Shown: one piece after another, positions 14,663-23,192 of the stretch
Position numbering within the stretch: position 1 is the first letter of the stretch
Layout: every line of letters begins with the position of its first letter
NCBI GenBank assembly: GCA_934141615.1
Contig: CAKPCM010000012.1
Location: 1 to 26,158 of the forward strand
Direction: 5' to 3'
DNA length: 26,158 bases
Source of the DNA: an uncultured Bacilli bacterium
GTDB lineage: Bacteria > Bacillota_I > Bacilli_A > RF39 > UBA660
Position numbers and translations under genes: made by a program
Notes under the pieces: generated by a model
What the model saw: only the letters and a program-made list of their open reading frames with translations
Database searches by the model: none
Told to the model about the DNA's origin: nothing

Positions 14663-15373
14663 CAAATTAACATTATGATATACTTTTTGAACATCTTCAA
14701 CGTCATCCAACATATTAAGTAACTTATCAAAGTTTTCCTTATCTTCTCCATCTAACGTAACTGTTTCATTAGGAAGATAAGTTACCTCGTCTACTATAAA
14801 TTCTGCATCCTTTTTAGCGTTTGTTATAGCATCTTTTATTTTATATAAATCTGATGGGTCACCATATATACTTACGTTACCATCTTCTGCTTCTATTTCT
14901 TTAGCATCTACCTCACCCATTAATAATGCTTCTAACGCTTCATCTTCAGTCATATCTTTTACGATTACAACTGATAAATGTTCATACATATGAGATACGC
15001 ATCCCGAAACTCCCATCTTACCTTTAGATTTGGTAAATGCGTTTCTAACTAAACTTACCGTTCTATTTACGTTATCCGTTAGACAATCGACCATAACGGT
15101 TGCACCACCTGATGCAAAACCTTCATACCTAACTGATGTATAACTTTCATCTGCGCCACTATTTACCTTATCTATTGCTCTTTTAATTACATCTGCTGGA
15201 ACTTGTTCTTTTTTAGCCTTTTCAATTAAATGTCTTAAACTTAAATTACCATTAGGATCAGTACCACCTTGTTTTGCTACTTGATATATTTCTTTAGCAT
15301 AGCTTGAATATACCTTTGCCTTGGCAGCTCCTGTCTTTGCTTTACTAGCAGCTATATTTGGAAATCTTCCCAT
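14660..15373 (-). CDS. yebC: YebC/PmpR family protein
   Basis: A 237-residue full-length member of the YebC/TACO1 family, once described as transcriptional regulators and now linked also to ribosome function at difficult sequences. Family features seen: the basic N-terminus (FPNIAASKAKTGAAKAKVY), a segment resembling the family's NPRLR region (DPNGNLSLRHLIEKAKKEQVP), and YEGFASGGATVMVDCLTDNVNRT. The usual start GRSKW..I is GRFPNIAAS here. ATG 15373 has GAGGTGA upstream; three extra codons from a GTG are possible but would overlap that site. It is a single-gene unit with its own promoter and a shared terminator. Confidence 0.93.
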   Translation of the reverse strand: MGRFPNIAASKAKTGAAKAKVYSSYAKEIYQVAKQGGTDPNGNLSLRHLIEKAKKEQVPADVIKRAIDKVNSGADESYTSVRYEGFASGGATVMVDCLTDNVNRTVSLVRNAFTKSKGKMGVSGCVSHMYEHLSVVIVKDMTEDEALEALLMGEVDAKEIEAEDGNVSIYGDPSDLYKIKDAITNAKKDAEFIVDEVTYLPNETVTLDGEDKENFDKLLNMLDDVEDVQKVYHNVNL

Positions 15374-15401
15374 AATTTTCACCTCATCTTTATACCTTTC
15401 T

Positions 15402-15430
15402 ATTCTACTTTATTTTAAGTGTTTTTTCAA
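15402..15430 (-). promoter_or_regulatory. Promoter of the YebC gene
   Basis: Minus-strand TTGAAA (15425-15430), a 17-nt spacer and TAGAAT (15402-15407): a good housekeeping sigma factor match, about 30 nt before the ATG. Confidence 0.7.
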
Positions 15431-15485
15431 GGACTTATGTTTAAATTATTAAAAACATTAACATAACTAAAATAAGGTGATTAAT

Positions 15486-15881
15486 GTGATAAAGATAATT
15501 GAAAAAGAATTTTTAGATGATGATTTTATAATAAAGCCATTTGCTAGCAACATAAAAATAAATGAAAACATATATTTTAAAAAGGATGATACGTATTATT
15601 TCGGTAATTATAAAAGCGATAAGTTAATTTATATAAAAGAAAAAATAAATAAAAATAAAAAAAGAATAATAAGTGCTATTGAAAATGGTACATCTATTAT
15701 TATTCATGGTAATAGTATTGAATTATTTAATAATAGTTTTAAGGCTTGTGATATAAATTTATTTACTGCATATGATGATAAAAAAATATTTAAAAGAAAA
15801 AAAGTTAAGTTTGTAAATGACCTAAACTATGGTATAAATTCACTTAACTTTAAATACAAAAATCTAATATGTTTTAAATAA
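15486..15881 (+). CDS. Unknown 131-residue protein
   Basis: I do not recognise this protein. It is soluble, rich in Lys, Ile and Asn, with many aromatic residues and no membrane segment, signal peptide or clear motif. Alternating hydrophobic and charged stretches (ENIYFKKDDTYYFGNYKSDKLIYIKEK) suggest beta-strand structure. The start is set at GTG 15486 because AAGGTGA lies 5-6 nt upstream; the frame stays open to a GTG at 15477 that falls inside that site. It faces the zinc-ribbon membrane protein gene, and the two stop codons abut with no terminator between. No clear promoter is visible. Codon composition matches its neighbours, so it is probably a real gene. Confidence 0.65.
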   Translation: MIKIIEKEFLDDDFIIKPFASNIKINENIYFKKDDTYYFGNYKSDKLIYIKEKINKNKKRIISAIENGTSIIIHGNSIELFNNSFKACDINLFTAYDDKKIFKRKKVKFVNDLNYGINSLNFKYKNLICFK

Positions 15882-16652
15882 TTATTTTGTCATACTAACT
15901 TTAAATGGTGATTTAAATGAAGGATCATGACTTTCCTTATAGTCAAATAACATGTTTAATGAAAAGTATATTATAAGAAGTAAAATAACTATTTCTAAAA
16001 CATTTATTATGTTCTTTAATAAAGGACTCATCTTTTTCTTATCTTGCCTGTTTCCGCAATGCGAGCAGTATAAATCATAAGCGTTAATTTTATTACCACA
16101 AAAAGTGCAGTATCTATCAGATGTAAAATTATCCTCTTTATCCACAGTATTTTCTTCGCTGTTATATAAAGGTCCTAAATCTATATCTTTATCTTCTTTA
16201 TCTAACTTTATTTCCTTTATATTATCTTGTTTTTCTTCTGCATGATACATAGGAACATAATCATAGTTAGGAACGTATGAGTTAACATTATTTACACTAT
16301 TTTGGTTATTAAGTGTATTTACATTATTAAAATCATTAATGTTATTTATGTTACTTAAAGTATTTTCATTTGATAAGACTTTAGAATTATTATTTTCAAA
16401 TGGTTCATATTCATTTGATGAAAAATCTTCGTTTTCCACTTTATTTTTATTTGAAAGTGAATCTAATACCTTGATAAAAAAGTATAAGGCAAAACCCCCA
16501 ATTGATATGAACAAGTATACTTTAAGTGTCATAAGTATTTGTAAAAGGGCAGTTCCATTATTTATTATTTTAAATTGAATTATGTTAAGAATGTATATAA
16601 TAGCTGCACTAATACCTACACCAAGAGGTATAAAAGTTAATATCTTCTTCAT
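15882..16652 (-). CDS. Membrane protein with Asn-rich linker and zinc ribbon
   Basis: The 256-residue protein has two N-terminal membrane helices (residues 5-28 and 40-63), then an Asn-rich, probably disordered cytoplasmic stretch (about 75-130, repeating NN.N and SN.N elements), then an acidic segment. A zinc ribbon follows with two CxxC pairs (CTFCGNKINAYDLYCSHCG, near residues 183-201). A third membrane helix (LEIVILLLIIYFSLNMLF) and a short tail end it. Zinc ribbons of this kind are common at the ends of bacterial membrane proteins of unknown role. GGGTGA precedes ATG 16652. It forms its own unit with a promoter just after the previous terminator. Function is unknown. Confidence 0.7.
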   Translation of the reverse strand: MKKILTFIPLGVGISAAIIYILNIIQFKIINNGTALLQILMTLKVYLFISIGGFALYFFIKVLDSLSNKNKVENEDFSSNEYEPFENNNSKVLSNENTLSNINNINDFNNVNTLNNQNSVNNVNSYVPNYDYVPMYHAEEKQDNIKEIKLDKEDKDIDLGPLYNSEENTVDKEDNFTSDRYCTFCGNKINAYDLYCSHCGNRQDKKKMSPLLKNIINVLEIVILLLIIYFSLNMLFDYKESHDPSFKSPFKVSMTK

Positions 16653-16697
16653 AATATCACCCGCTTTTTAAAGTTTAATCCCTTTTTTAATGCCTCT

Positions 16698-16725
16698 ATT
16701 ATAATCATTTTATGAAAAAAAGCAA
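16698..16725 (-). promoter_or_regulatory. Promoter of the zinc-ribbon protein gene
   Basis: Minus-strand TATAAT (16698-16703) with TTGCTT 16 nt upstream (16720-16725). The TTGCTT is the end of the preceding terminator stem, so the two elements overlap. Confidence 0.55.
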
Positions 16726-16746
16726 GATTTATTATAAATCTTACTT
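16715..16746 (-). terminator. Terminator of the ABC-F/prepilin-LRR unit
   Basis: A 12-bp stem with one G-T wobble (16720-16731 with 16735-16746), a 3-nt loop and seven T on the minus strand. It overlaps the stop of the prepilin-LRR gene. Confidence 0.85.
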
Positions 16747-18001
16747 AACCTTGTATTATTTTAACTTTATCTTTAGAGGGAAACTGTATTTTATCCCAAA
16801 TATCATTGAATCTATTTATATCTCCTTTTATTATAATCTCTTCAATATAGGTTTTATTAAAAGCATTTTCTTCTATAGTTTTGACATTTTTACCTATTGT
16901 TATTTTTTTAGCATTCGTTCTCGAAAACAAATGAGAAGGAATAATAGTTACATTATCTCCTATTATTAATTCGTTAGTAGTTAACCTAAAAGGAGGATCA
17001 AACCAATCAAAACTATACTTTGATTGTTCATCTAAACTTGTAGAACAATTAGTTTTATCCTTTCCACTTCCCCATCCAGAGCCATTATAGTTTCCATCAT
17101 AAGGATTTCTTCTTCCTTTGAATATACAAGGAGAATTAAAAAATATCTTATTAACTTTTTTATTAGGATATATTGAATTTCCACTCATATAATAAACGCC
17201 ATCGCCAATTTCTATTGAACCTACCTCAACATCTCCAAACCCATCCCATGATATATTTCCTTTTTCCATTTTAAAATAATCAATTTTCGATTTTGGAAAT
17301 GAATTACTTAAAGAAAAATTTTTAGTTTTTCCTAATATCAACTTATTTATTCTTGAATTTTTGAATTTTGAAGCCCCAATACTTCCACCATCAATTTGTA
17401 CTATATTAATTTCACTATTGCTAAAATCAGCATTTATATTTACTTTATTAACGGCAATTAAAGCCTTAATTTTTATATTTCTAAAAGAATGATTGCTATC
17501 AGCACCATCTTTTATATTTGTTATATAATCTGGAAAAACTAAAATATCGCCTTCTTTTTTTACCCAATTTATACCTTTGTCACTCAACCCATTTACACAA
17601 GTATTACCACACCATAAAAAATAATCTTCCGCTTCTTTTTTTGTAATTGCAGATTCTATCCCCAATCCATGATAAATAACATCGGCTTTATCTTTTTCAT
17701 CTAATATAATAGTATATGAATCATCCAAGTTTTTTTGATTTTTATCATATGGATCTTCAAAATTTTCTAAATAATTATTTGCTATAAGCTTAGATAAACT
17801 ATTGCATTTTTCCAAATCATTTTCTTGAGTCATACACATATTATATGCTTTTACAATCATTTTTTTATTTATGTCGTTTGCATTTTTTCTAGATTTTTTT
17901 ATTTGTTTATTAACACTAATAGTTGCAATAATCATTATTATTGCAAGTACAATTATTACCGCAAGTAATTCTATTAACGTAAAACCTTTTTTGTTTTTCA
18001 T
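16745..18001 (-). CDS. Prepilin-like N-terminus fused to a leucine-rich repeat protein
   Basis: The 418-residue protein starts with a prepilin leader and helix (MKNKKG, then FTLIELLAVIIVLAIIMIIATISV), so prepilin peptidase should process it. A central region of short hydrophobic strands (about 165-290) looks like a beta solenoid. The C-terminus has BspA-type leucine-rich repeats: LIIGDNVTIIPSHLF, ITIGKNVKTIEENAF, EIIIKGDINRF. There are several Cys (CMTQENDLEKC, CGNTC). It is far larger than a major pilin of 130-170 residues and is more like a tip or adhesin subunit. Its helix closely matches the small prepilin at 10273-10677. GAGGG precedes the ATG, 15 nt after the ABC-F gene, so the two are probably co-transcribed. 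Confidence 0.8.
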   Translation of the reverse strand: MKNKKGFTLIELLAVIIVLAIIMIIATISVNKQIKKSRKNANDINKKMIVKAYNMCMTQENDLEKCNSLSKLIANNYLENFEDPYDKNQKNLDDSYTIILDEKDKADVIYHGLGIESAITKKEAEDYFLWCGNTCVNGLSDKGINWVKKEGDILVFPDYITNIKDGADSNHSFRNIKIKALIAVNKVNINADFSNSEINIVQIDGGSIGASKFKNSRINKLILGKTKNFSLSNSFPKSKIDYFKMEKGNISWDGFGDVEVGSIEIGDGVYYMSGNSIYPNKKVNKIFFNSPCIFKGRRNPYDGNYNGSGWGSGKDKTNCSTSLDEQSKYSFDWFDPPFRLTTNELIIGDNVTIIPSHLFSRTNAKKITIGKNVKTIEENAFNKTYIEEIIIKGDINRFNDIWDKIQFPSKDKVKIIQG

Positions 18002-18016
18002 CTTTATACCCTCTTG

Positions 18017-19600
18017 CTAATTTCTATTTAAATAATCATCATAAGTTGTCATCTTATCTATGTATTTTCCGTCTTCTTTAAATTCAATTATTCTGTTTGC
18101 AACACTGTTTATAAGTTCATAGTCATATGAAGAAAACAAACATACACCCTTAAAGTTTTTCATTCCTTTATTTAAAGATGTAATTGATTCTATATCCAAA
18201 TGGTTAGTTGGTTCATCTAATATTATTACGTTAGCACCCTTAAGCATCATACGTGAAAACATAAGTCTTACCTTTTCACCACCTGATAGAACAGATACTT
18301 TCTTTAATGCTTCTTCACCTGAAAATAACATTCTACCTAAAAATCCTCTTAAAAAAGCTTCTTCTTGTTCTTTAGAATATGGTCTTAAAAAATCAACTAA
18401 ATTAACATCTTCCTTAAAATATTTATCATGATCCTTAGGAAAATATGAAAAGCTTGTTGTAGTACCCCAATGGATGGTTCCAGAATCAGGTTTTTCCTCT
18501 CCTGTTATTATTTTAAATAACGTTGTTTTAGCAAGCTCATTTCTACCTACAAAAGCAACTTTATCAGTGTTATTTATTGTTAAGTTAAGGTTTTTTAAAA
18601 TGACTTGTCCATCTACCATCTTAGAAATCCCCTTAAGTTCTAATACGTCACGTCCAAGTGGTCTATCCATATCAAAATTAATATATGGATATTTTCTTGA
18701 TGATTGTGCTATATCATCTAATTCTATTTTTTCTAGTAATTTTTTTCTTGAAGTCGCCTGCTTAGACTTAGATGCATTCGCGCTAAAACGTCTAATAAAT
18801 TCTTGTAGTTCTTTTATTTTATCTTCTTTTTTCTTATTAGAATCCCTCATTTGTTTTTGAATAAGTTCACTTGATTCAAGCCAGAAATCATAGTTACCAA
18901 CGTACATTTTTATCTTTCCATAATCTATGTCTAAAATATGGGTACATACTTTATTTAAAAAGTGTCTGTCATGTGATACTACTATTACCGTGTTTTTAAA
19001 ATCTAACAAAAAGTTTTCTAACCAAATTTTTGCATTTATGTCTAAGTAGTTCGTAGGCTCATCTAAAATAAGGATATCAGGATTACCAAAAAGACTTTGT
19101 GCAAGAAGTACCTTTACCTTATCTTCTCCTGATAAATTTCCCATCTTATCATAAAAAAACGCTCTATCAAGACCAATACCCGCAAGTAATATTTCAGCAT
19201 CACTTTCAGCTTGCCATCCATCCATTTCGGCAAATTCTGCTTCAAGTTCTCCAACCCTTAATCCATCAGCATCATTAAAGTCTGGTTTTGAATATATTTC
19301 TTCTTTTTCTTTCATTATGCTATATAGTTTTTGATTTCCCATTATAACGGTTTCAATAACGTCTTTACTATCGTAGGCATTATGATCTTGTTTTAATACA
19401 GACATACGTTCATTATCGGTTAAAACAACATCCCCTTTTGTTGAATCTATATCACCGGATAAAACTTTTAAGAAGGTTGATTTACCTGCTCCGTTAGCGC
19501 CTATTACGCCGTAACAGTTACCAGGCGTAAACTTTAAGTTTACATCTTTAAATAAGGTTCTTTTTCCGAAAGTTAAGCTTAAATTATTTACTTGTAACAT
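18017..19600 (-). CDS. ABC-F family ATPase (YkpA/YbiT type)
   Basis: A 527-residue soluble protein with two ATPase domains and no membrane part. Domain 1 has Walker A GANGAGKST (34-42), the signature LSGEDKV and Walker B DILILDEPTN. A charged coiled linker follows. Domain 2 has the variant Walker A GRNELAKTT, which I recall as typical of the YkpA/YbiT group, then LSGGEKVRL and NVIILDEPTN. ABC-F proteins bind the ribosome and rescue stalled or antibiotic-bound states; whether this one confers resistance cannot be told. ATG 19600 has GGAGG 5 nt upstream. It heads a unit with the prepilin-LRR gene. Confidence 0.92.
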   Translation of the reverse strand: MLQVNNLSLTFGKRTLFKDVNLKFTPGNCYGVIGANGAGKSTFLKVLSGDIDSTKGDVVLTDNERMSVLKQDHNAYDSKDVIETVIMGNQKLYSIMKEKEEIYSKPDFNDADGLRVGELEAEFAEMDGWQAESDAEILLAGIGLDRAFFYDKMGNLSGEDKVKVLLAQSLFGNPDILILDEPTNYLDINAKIWLENFLLDFKNTVIVVSHDRHFLNKVCTHILDIDYGKIKMYVGNYDFWLESSELIQKQMRDSNKKKEDKIKELQEFIRRFSANASKSKQATSRKKLLEKIELDDIAQSSRKYPYINFDMDRPLGRDVLELKGISKMVDGQVILKNLNLTINNTDKVAFVGRNELAKTTLFKIITGEEKPDSGTIHWGTTTSFSYFPKDHDKYFKEDVNLVDFLRPYSKEQEEAFLRGFLGRMLFSGEEALKKVSVLSGGEKVRLMFSRMMLKGANVIILDEPTNHLDIESITSLNKGMKNFKGVCLFSSYDYELINSVANRIIEFKEDGKYIDKMTTYDDYLNRN

Positions 19601-19623
19601 AATTACCTCCAATCACTTATTTA

Positions 19624-19652
19624 AGTTTACTAAAGAAAATTAAAAAAAGCAA
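19624..19652 (-). promoter_or_regulatory. Possible promoter of the ABC-F gene
   Basis: Minus-strand TTGCTT (19647-19652), a 17-nt spacer and TAAACT (19624-19629). The -35 is the tail of the upstream terminator stem. The match is modest. Confidence 0.4.
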
Positions 19653-19683
19653 TTGCAAAACACTTATATTTTGACAAATGCTT
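19642..19683 (-). terminator. Terminator of the M16/ABC transporter operon
   Basis: The minus-strand arms at 19669-19683 and 19647-19660 form about 13 pairs with one mismatch and one bulged T, around an 8-nt loop. Seven T follow (A-run 19642-19648). It ends the operon beginning near 24478. Confidence 0.7.
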
Positions 19684-19691
19684 AATTTTAT

Positions 19692-21014
19692 TTATTTTTC
19701 TTTTACTGCCTTAAACATTTTCTTCCACAAACCACTTTCAGAATAATTTAGTATTCCAACCTTATAAACCTTAAGACCATATTTTACTAATAAATAATTT
19801 AAGAGTATTAAAAGTATTATTCCAATTATTATTACACCAACACCTATTTCTCCAGAAAGTAAAAGACTAGGCGCAAGAGATACCGATATTAAAGGAATCA
19901 TTGCCATAACCTTTATAAATGTAGAACCAGGAAATGCTGATGATAAAATAATTAAGTAAAAACCTATTACACTTATTATCATAAGTGGTGTTTGAAGTTG
20001 CTGATAATTTTCCATATTAGTTGTCATTGATGCTAATATACCCGCTAAAAGAGAGTAAGCTAAAAAGCTAAGTATTATTAAAATTATGATAAGCGGAATT
20101 ATATATCCTAACTTATTTATTATTCCACTATTTGTTATTATGTCTACCGCACCATTTAAATCAAGGGATGATGCTGCATCCTTTAAAGCAGAAAATGAAC
20201 CACTACTTTTACTAGTTAGTTTTCTTACAATAAGACCAATACCTGAATACATTAAAAGAAGTAAACCCTGAAATAAAACAAATAAATTACTTGCTAATAC
20301 CTTAGAGAAGAAATGTGCTTTAGCAGATACGTTTCCTATTATTATTTCCATACCGCGAGTTGATTTTTCTTCGTTTATTTCCGCTCCTATCATTTGAACC
20401 AAAAACATTATTAACATAAAACAAGGAAGCACAATGATTAATGAAAGTACGGAAAGAATGGATCTTGAAGATTCTTCATCCTTGCTTTTTTCCTTATCAA
20501 CGAAGGTTCTTTTTATGGTAACTTCTTTTGATATTTTAGCAAGTTCATCCTTATCTATATCTGAATTATTTATTGCAATAGATTCTTTTGCACTATTTAA
20601 AGATGCCTTAATCGCCTGATACTTTAACGTATCAACGTACGAATCAGTTATAAACTCTGCTTTAAACGTGTTTTCTTTATCTTCTGTTATAACTAATAAA
20701 ATATCTTTCTTACCCTTTAGTTTTTTCTTTTCTTTATCACGATCATTTACCTTTTTTATGATGACCTTAGAATCCGCTAAATACTTATCAACGTTTTTTA
20801 AGTTTTCCTCTATAACATTATAATAACCCGTGTTATCTATAACGTTTATCTTTACATCACCACTAAAGTCTCCTCCAAAAAACGTAACAATACCATCTAT
20901 GTTAACAAGTGCTACTATAACTAACATAACAATTACATTAACAATCTTAAACCATTTACTTTTTATGTTTTTCTTAAGACTATGTTTGGTTAAAAACTTA
21001 AATTTATTTTCCAT
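19692..21014 (-). CDS. ABC-2 type transporter permease (YhaP/NatB-like)
   Basis: A 440-residue integral membrane protein: one N-terminal helix near residues 23-43, a large extracytoplasmic domain (about 50-180, with VKINVIDNTGYYNVIEENL), then five or so helices from residue 185. This layout matches the permeases of YhaQP/NatAB-type exporters. ATG 21014 lies inside the end of the upstream ATPase gene (11-nt overlap), with AGGTGA in that gene's coding sequence, so translation is coupled. A longer start at GTG 21023 is possible. With the ATPase it should form an exporter of sodium ions, peptides or drugs; the substrate is unknown. It is the last gene of the operon and a terminator follows. Confidence 0.85.
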   Translation of the reverse strand: MENKFKFLTKHSLKKNIKSKWFKIVNVIVMLVIVALVNIDGIVTFFGGDFSGDVKINVIDNTGYYNVIEENLKNVDKYLADSKVIIKKVNDRDKEKKKLKGKKDILLVITEDKENTFKAEFITDSYVDTLKYQAIKASLNSAKESIAINNSDIDKDELAKISKEVTIKRTFVDKEKSKDEESSRSILSVLSLIIVLPCFMLIMFLVQMIGAEINEEKSTRGMEIIIGNVSAKAHFFSKVLASNLFVLFQGLLLLMYSGIGLIVRKLTSKSSGSFSALKDAASSLDLNGAVDIITNSGIINKLGYIIPLIIILIILSFLAYSLLAGILASMTTNMENYQQLQTPLMIISVIGFYLIILSSAFPGSTFIKVMAMIPLISVSLAPSLLLSGEIGVGVIIIGIILLILLNYLLVKYGLKVYKVGILNYSESGLWKKMFKAVKEK

Positions 21015-21903
21015 ACACTTCACCTACTTTTGCTATAAATATTTCTTCTAAACTAGCATCTTCAAGTGCAAATTTAGTTATGTTATCCTTTGTTTTTATA
21101 TAGTTAAATATGTTTTTAAAGTATTTTTCATCTTTTATTTCTACCTCGTATTTAAAAGATGTTTTGCTAACCTTTAAAACGCCGTCTATTTTTTCTAATT
21201 CACCCTTTTTTACGTCCCCTTCTATTATTACTTTTTTTATTTTATAATCTTTTTTTATGTCTTTTAAATATCCTTCTAGAACGGTTTTACCTTTAACTAA
21301 TATAAGTAGTTTTTCACAAAAAAGTTCAACGTGATCCATTCTGTGTGATGAAAATATAATTGATGTTCCTTTATTTTTTAACTCTAATATAACGTTTTTA
21401 AAAAGTTCTATGTTAATTGGATCAAGTCCAGAAAATGGTTCATCTAATATCAAAAGTTCTGGTTCGTTTATAATTGCAGATATAAACTGAACTTTCTGCT
21501 GATTACCCTTTGACAAAGTATTTATTTTTCTATCTTTATAATCTTCTATCTCAAATTTTTTAAGAAGTTTATCTAGCCTTTCTAAAATGGTTTTTTCATC
21601 CAATGATTTTAAAGCTCCATAATAAAGCATCTGTTCTTTTACCGTTAGTTTAGTAAGCAGGCTTCTTTCTTCTGTTAAAAAACCTATTTTATCAGTTACG
21701 TCATAATCTATTTTTTTATTGTTAAAACAAATAGACCCACTAGACGGACTAATTAAATTCATAATCATTCTAAAGGTTGTTGTTTTACCCGCTCCATTAA
21801 CTCCTAAAAGTCCAAATATTTCTCCTTTCTTAACTTCAAAAGAAATATTATCTACTGCCCTAAAATCACCATAATACTTAGTTACGTTTTTTACCTTTAG
21901 CAT
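21004..21903 (-). CDS. ABC transporter ATP-binding protein (YhaQ/NatA-like)
   Basis: A 299-residue ATPase with Walker A GVNGAGKTT (34-42), signature LSKGNQQKVQ, Walker B LLILDEPFSGLD and the switch His in FSSHRMDHVE. A C-terminal domain of about 80 residues follows (KKVIIEGDVKKGEL), as in YhaQ. I chose ATG 21903 because AAGGAG lies 8-9 nt upstream; the frame extends to 21948 but would run back into the preceding peptidase gene. It follows that gene by 4 nt and overlaps the permease gene. It powers the permease encoded next. Confidence 0.92.
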   Translation of the reverse strand: MLKVKNVTKYYGDFRAVDNISFEVKKGEIFGLLGVNGAGKTTTFRMIMNLISPSSGSICFNNKKIDYDVTDKIGFLTEERSLLTKLTVKEQMLYYGALKSLDEKTILERLDKLLKKFEIEDYKDRKINTLSKGNQQKVQFISAIINEPELLILDEPFSGLDPINIELFKNVILELKNKGTSIIFSSHRMDHVELFCEKLLILVKGKTVLEGYLKDIKKDYKIKKVIIEGDVKKGELEKIDGVLKVSKTSFKYEVEIKDEKYFKNIFNYIKTKDNITKFALEDASLEEIFIAKVGEVYGK

Positions 21904-21907
21904 ACTA

Positions 21908-23188
21908 TCACTCCTTTTTGGTAACATATAAAACTGATTTATTATCAAAGTTTAAAGTGTTAAACTCATGCTTAAATTCATCAAAATCATAATTTTTATA
22001 AATATCATACGCATCTTCTATAATTTTTCCGTGCTTAATTATATAATTATATATCATAGATGCAACGTTAGATGGGCTTTCAAACAATCTAACAAGATTT
22101 GTTGTAAGAACCTTTTTATTTAATTCAAATAATTTTTCATCAAATAAGTTTTCTCTTAATTTTTCATCTATTTTTTCAATAAACAAATCCTTCTTATCTG
22201 TATCAGATGAAAACATGAGTAAAATAACATCATCAAAACAAGAATAATTCATATCTAGTCCTGTCTTTATAATACCATCTTTAATTAAATTTTTCTCAAA
22301 TGGCACCGAAAAGCCGAATTTCATATCCAAAAGCATATCTAGGAATAATAATCTCTTATGTGACTTTGTTCCAGCAAGTTTTGGAACCTTTATTTTGTAA
22401 CAAATACCAACTTTTGGAATAACAACGTTTCGCTTAACCTCTTTATATTTTTCACATACTTTAACATCTTCATCATACTCTTTAACCTTTATGCTAGGTG
22501 CTTTATCAAATCCTTTGTTTTTTGTTATTTCTTTTACTAAGGAAATAGTTTTTGTTGGATCAATATCACCATATAAAACCAAAACCATATTAGATGGATT
22601 ATAAAAGGTGTTATAACATCTATATAAATCTTCCTTAGTTATTTTAGATACGTTTATTTTATCTCCTATCGTTCTATATTTATTAGGGTTAGTTTTTAAC
22701 GTCATATTAAACATCTCTTCAAAAATATACCTATCAACGTTATCACTAGTCATATTTATCTCTTCATTAATTATTGGCTTTTCCTTCTCTACGTTTTCAT
22801 CAGTAAAATAAGGAGATAAAACAAAGTTAAGTAGCTCTTCAAGACAAGGATAAAAGTTATCAGTACAAGAAAAATAATAGTTTGTAATTAAGTGATTTGT
22901 AAAAGCATTAACGTCCGCTCCATACTTCTTAAACTTTTCAAATACCTTTTCATTATCACTTGATTCAAATAACTTATGTTCCAAAAAGTGCGCTATTCCC
23001 TTTGGAAAACTTACCATATCATTTTCACCAATTGGCACAAATTCATTATTAGAAGAACCATAATGAGTTACGAAAAAAGCACCTTTTTTTGCAAAACCAT
23101 ATTTTTTATATATGTATACATTAAGTCCATTTTCTAACACTTCATGATAAATTACCTCATCTATTTTCTTCATTATTATTTTTTCCAT
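21908..23188 (-). CDS. ymfH: M16-family zinc peptidase (YmfH/YfmH type)
   Basis: A 426-residue peptidase of the insulinase/pitrilysin family, with the inverted zinc motif HFLEH (His67, Glu70, His71) and a downstream Glu region NEEINMTSDNV for the third ligand. It has no signal peptide and should be cytoplasmic. Such proteins occur in pairs, one with the zinc motif and one without; here the partner is the gene just before it, 4 nt away. In Bacillus the YmfF/YmfH pair is linked to the EF-P 5-aminopentanol modification, but neither efp nor ymfI is in this window. AGGAG lies 9 nt before ATG 23188. Confidence 0.9.
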   Translation of the reverse strand: MEKIIMKKIDEVIYHEVLENGLNVYIYKKYGFAKKGAFFVTHYGSSNNEFVPIGENDMVSFPKGIAHFLEHKLFESSDNEKVFEKFKKYGADVNAFTNHLITNYYFSCTDNFYPCLEELLNFVLSPYFTDENVEKEKPIINEEINMTSDNVDRYIFEEMFNMTLKTNPNKYRTIGDKINVSKITKEDLYRCYNTFYNPSNMVLVLYGDIDPTKTISLVKEITKNKGFDKAPSIKVKEYDEDVKVCEKYKEVKRNVVIPKVGICYKIKVPKLAGTKSHKRLLFLDMLLDMKFGFSVPFEKNLIKDGIIKTGLDMNYSCFDDVILLMFSSDTDKKDLFIEKIDEKLRENLFDEKLFELNKKVLTTNLVRLFESPSNVASMIYNYIIKHGKIIEDAYDIYKNYDFDEFKHEFNTLNFDNKSVLYVTKKE

Positions 23189-23192
23189 AACT

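Noticed and set aside
10273..18001. A type IV pilus or competence locus because two prepilins are present.
   Set aside because: No assembly ATPase, platform protein or prepilin peptidase is encoded in the window.
19647..19660. A second GCAATTGC core resembling the nrdD palindrome, taken first as another regulator site.
   Set aside because: It is the 3' arm of a good terminator hairpin followed by seven T, which explains its sequence. Only 10 of 12 core positions match the nrdD palindrome.
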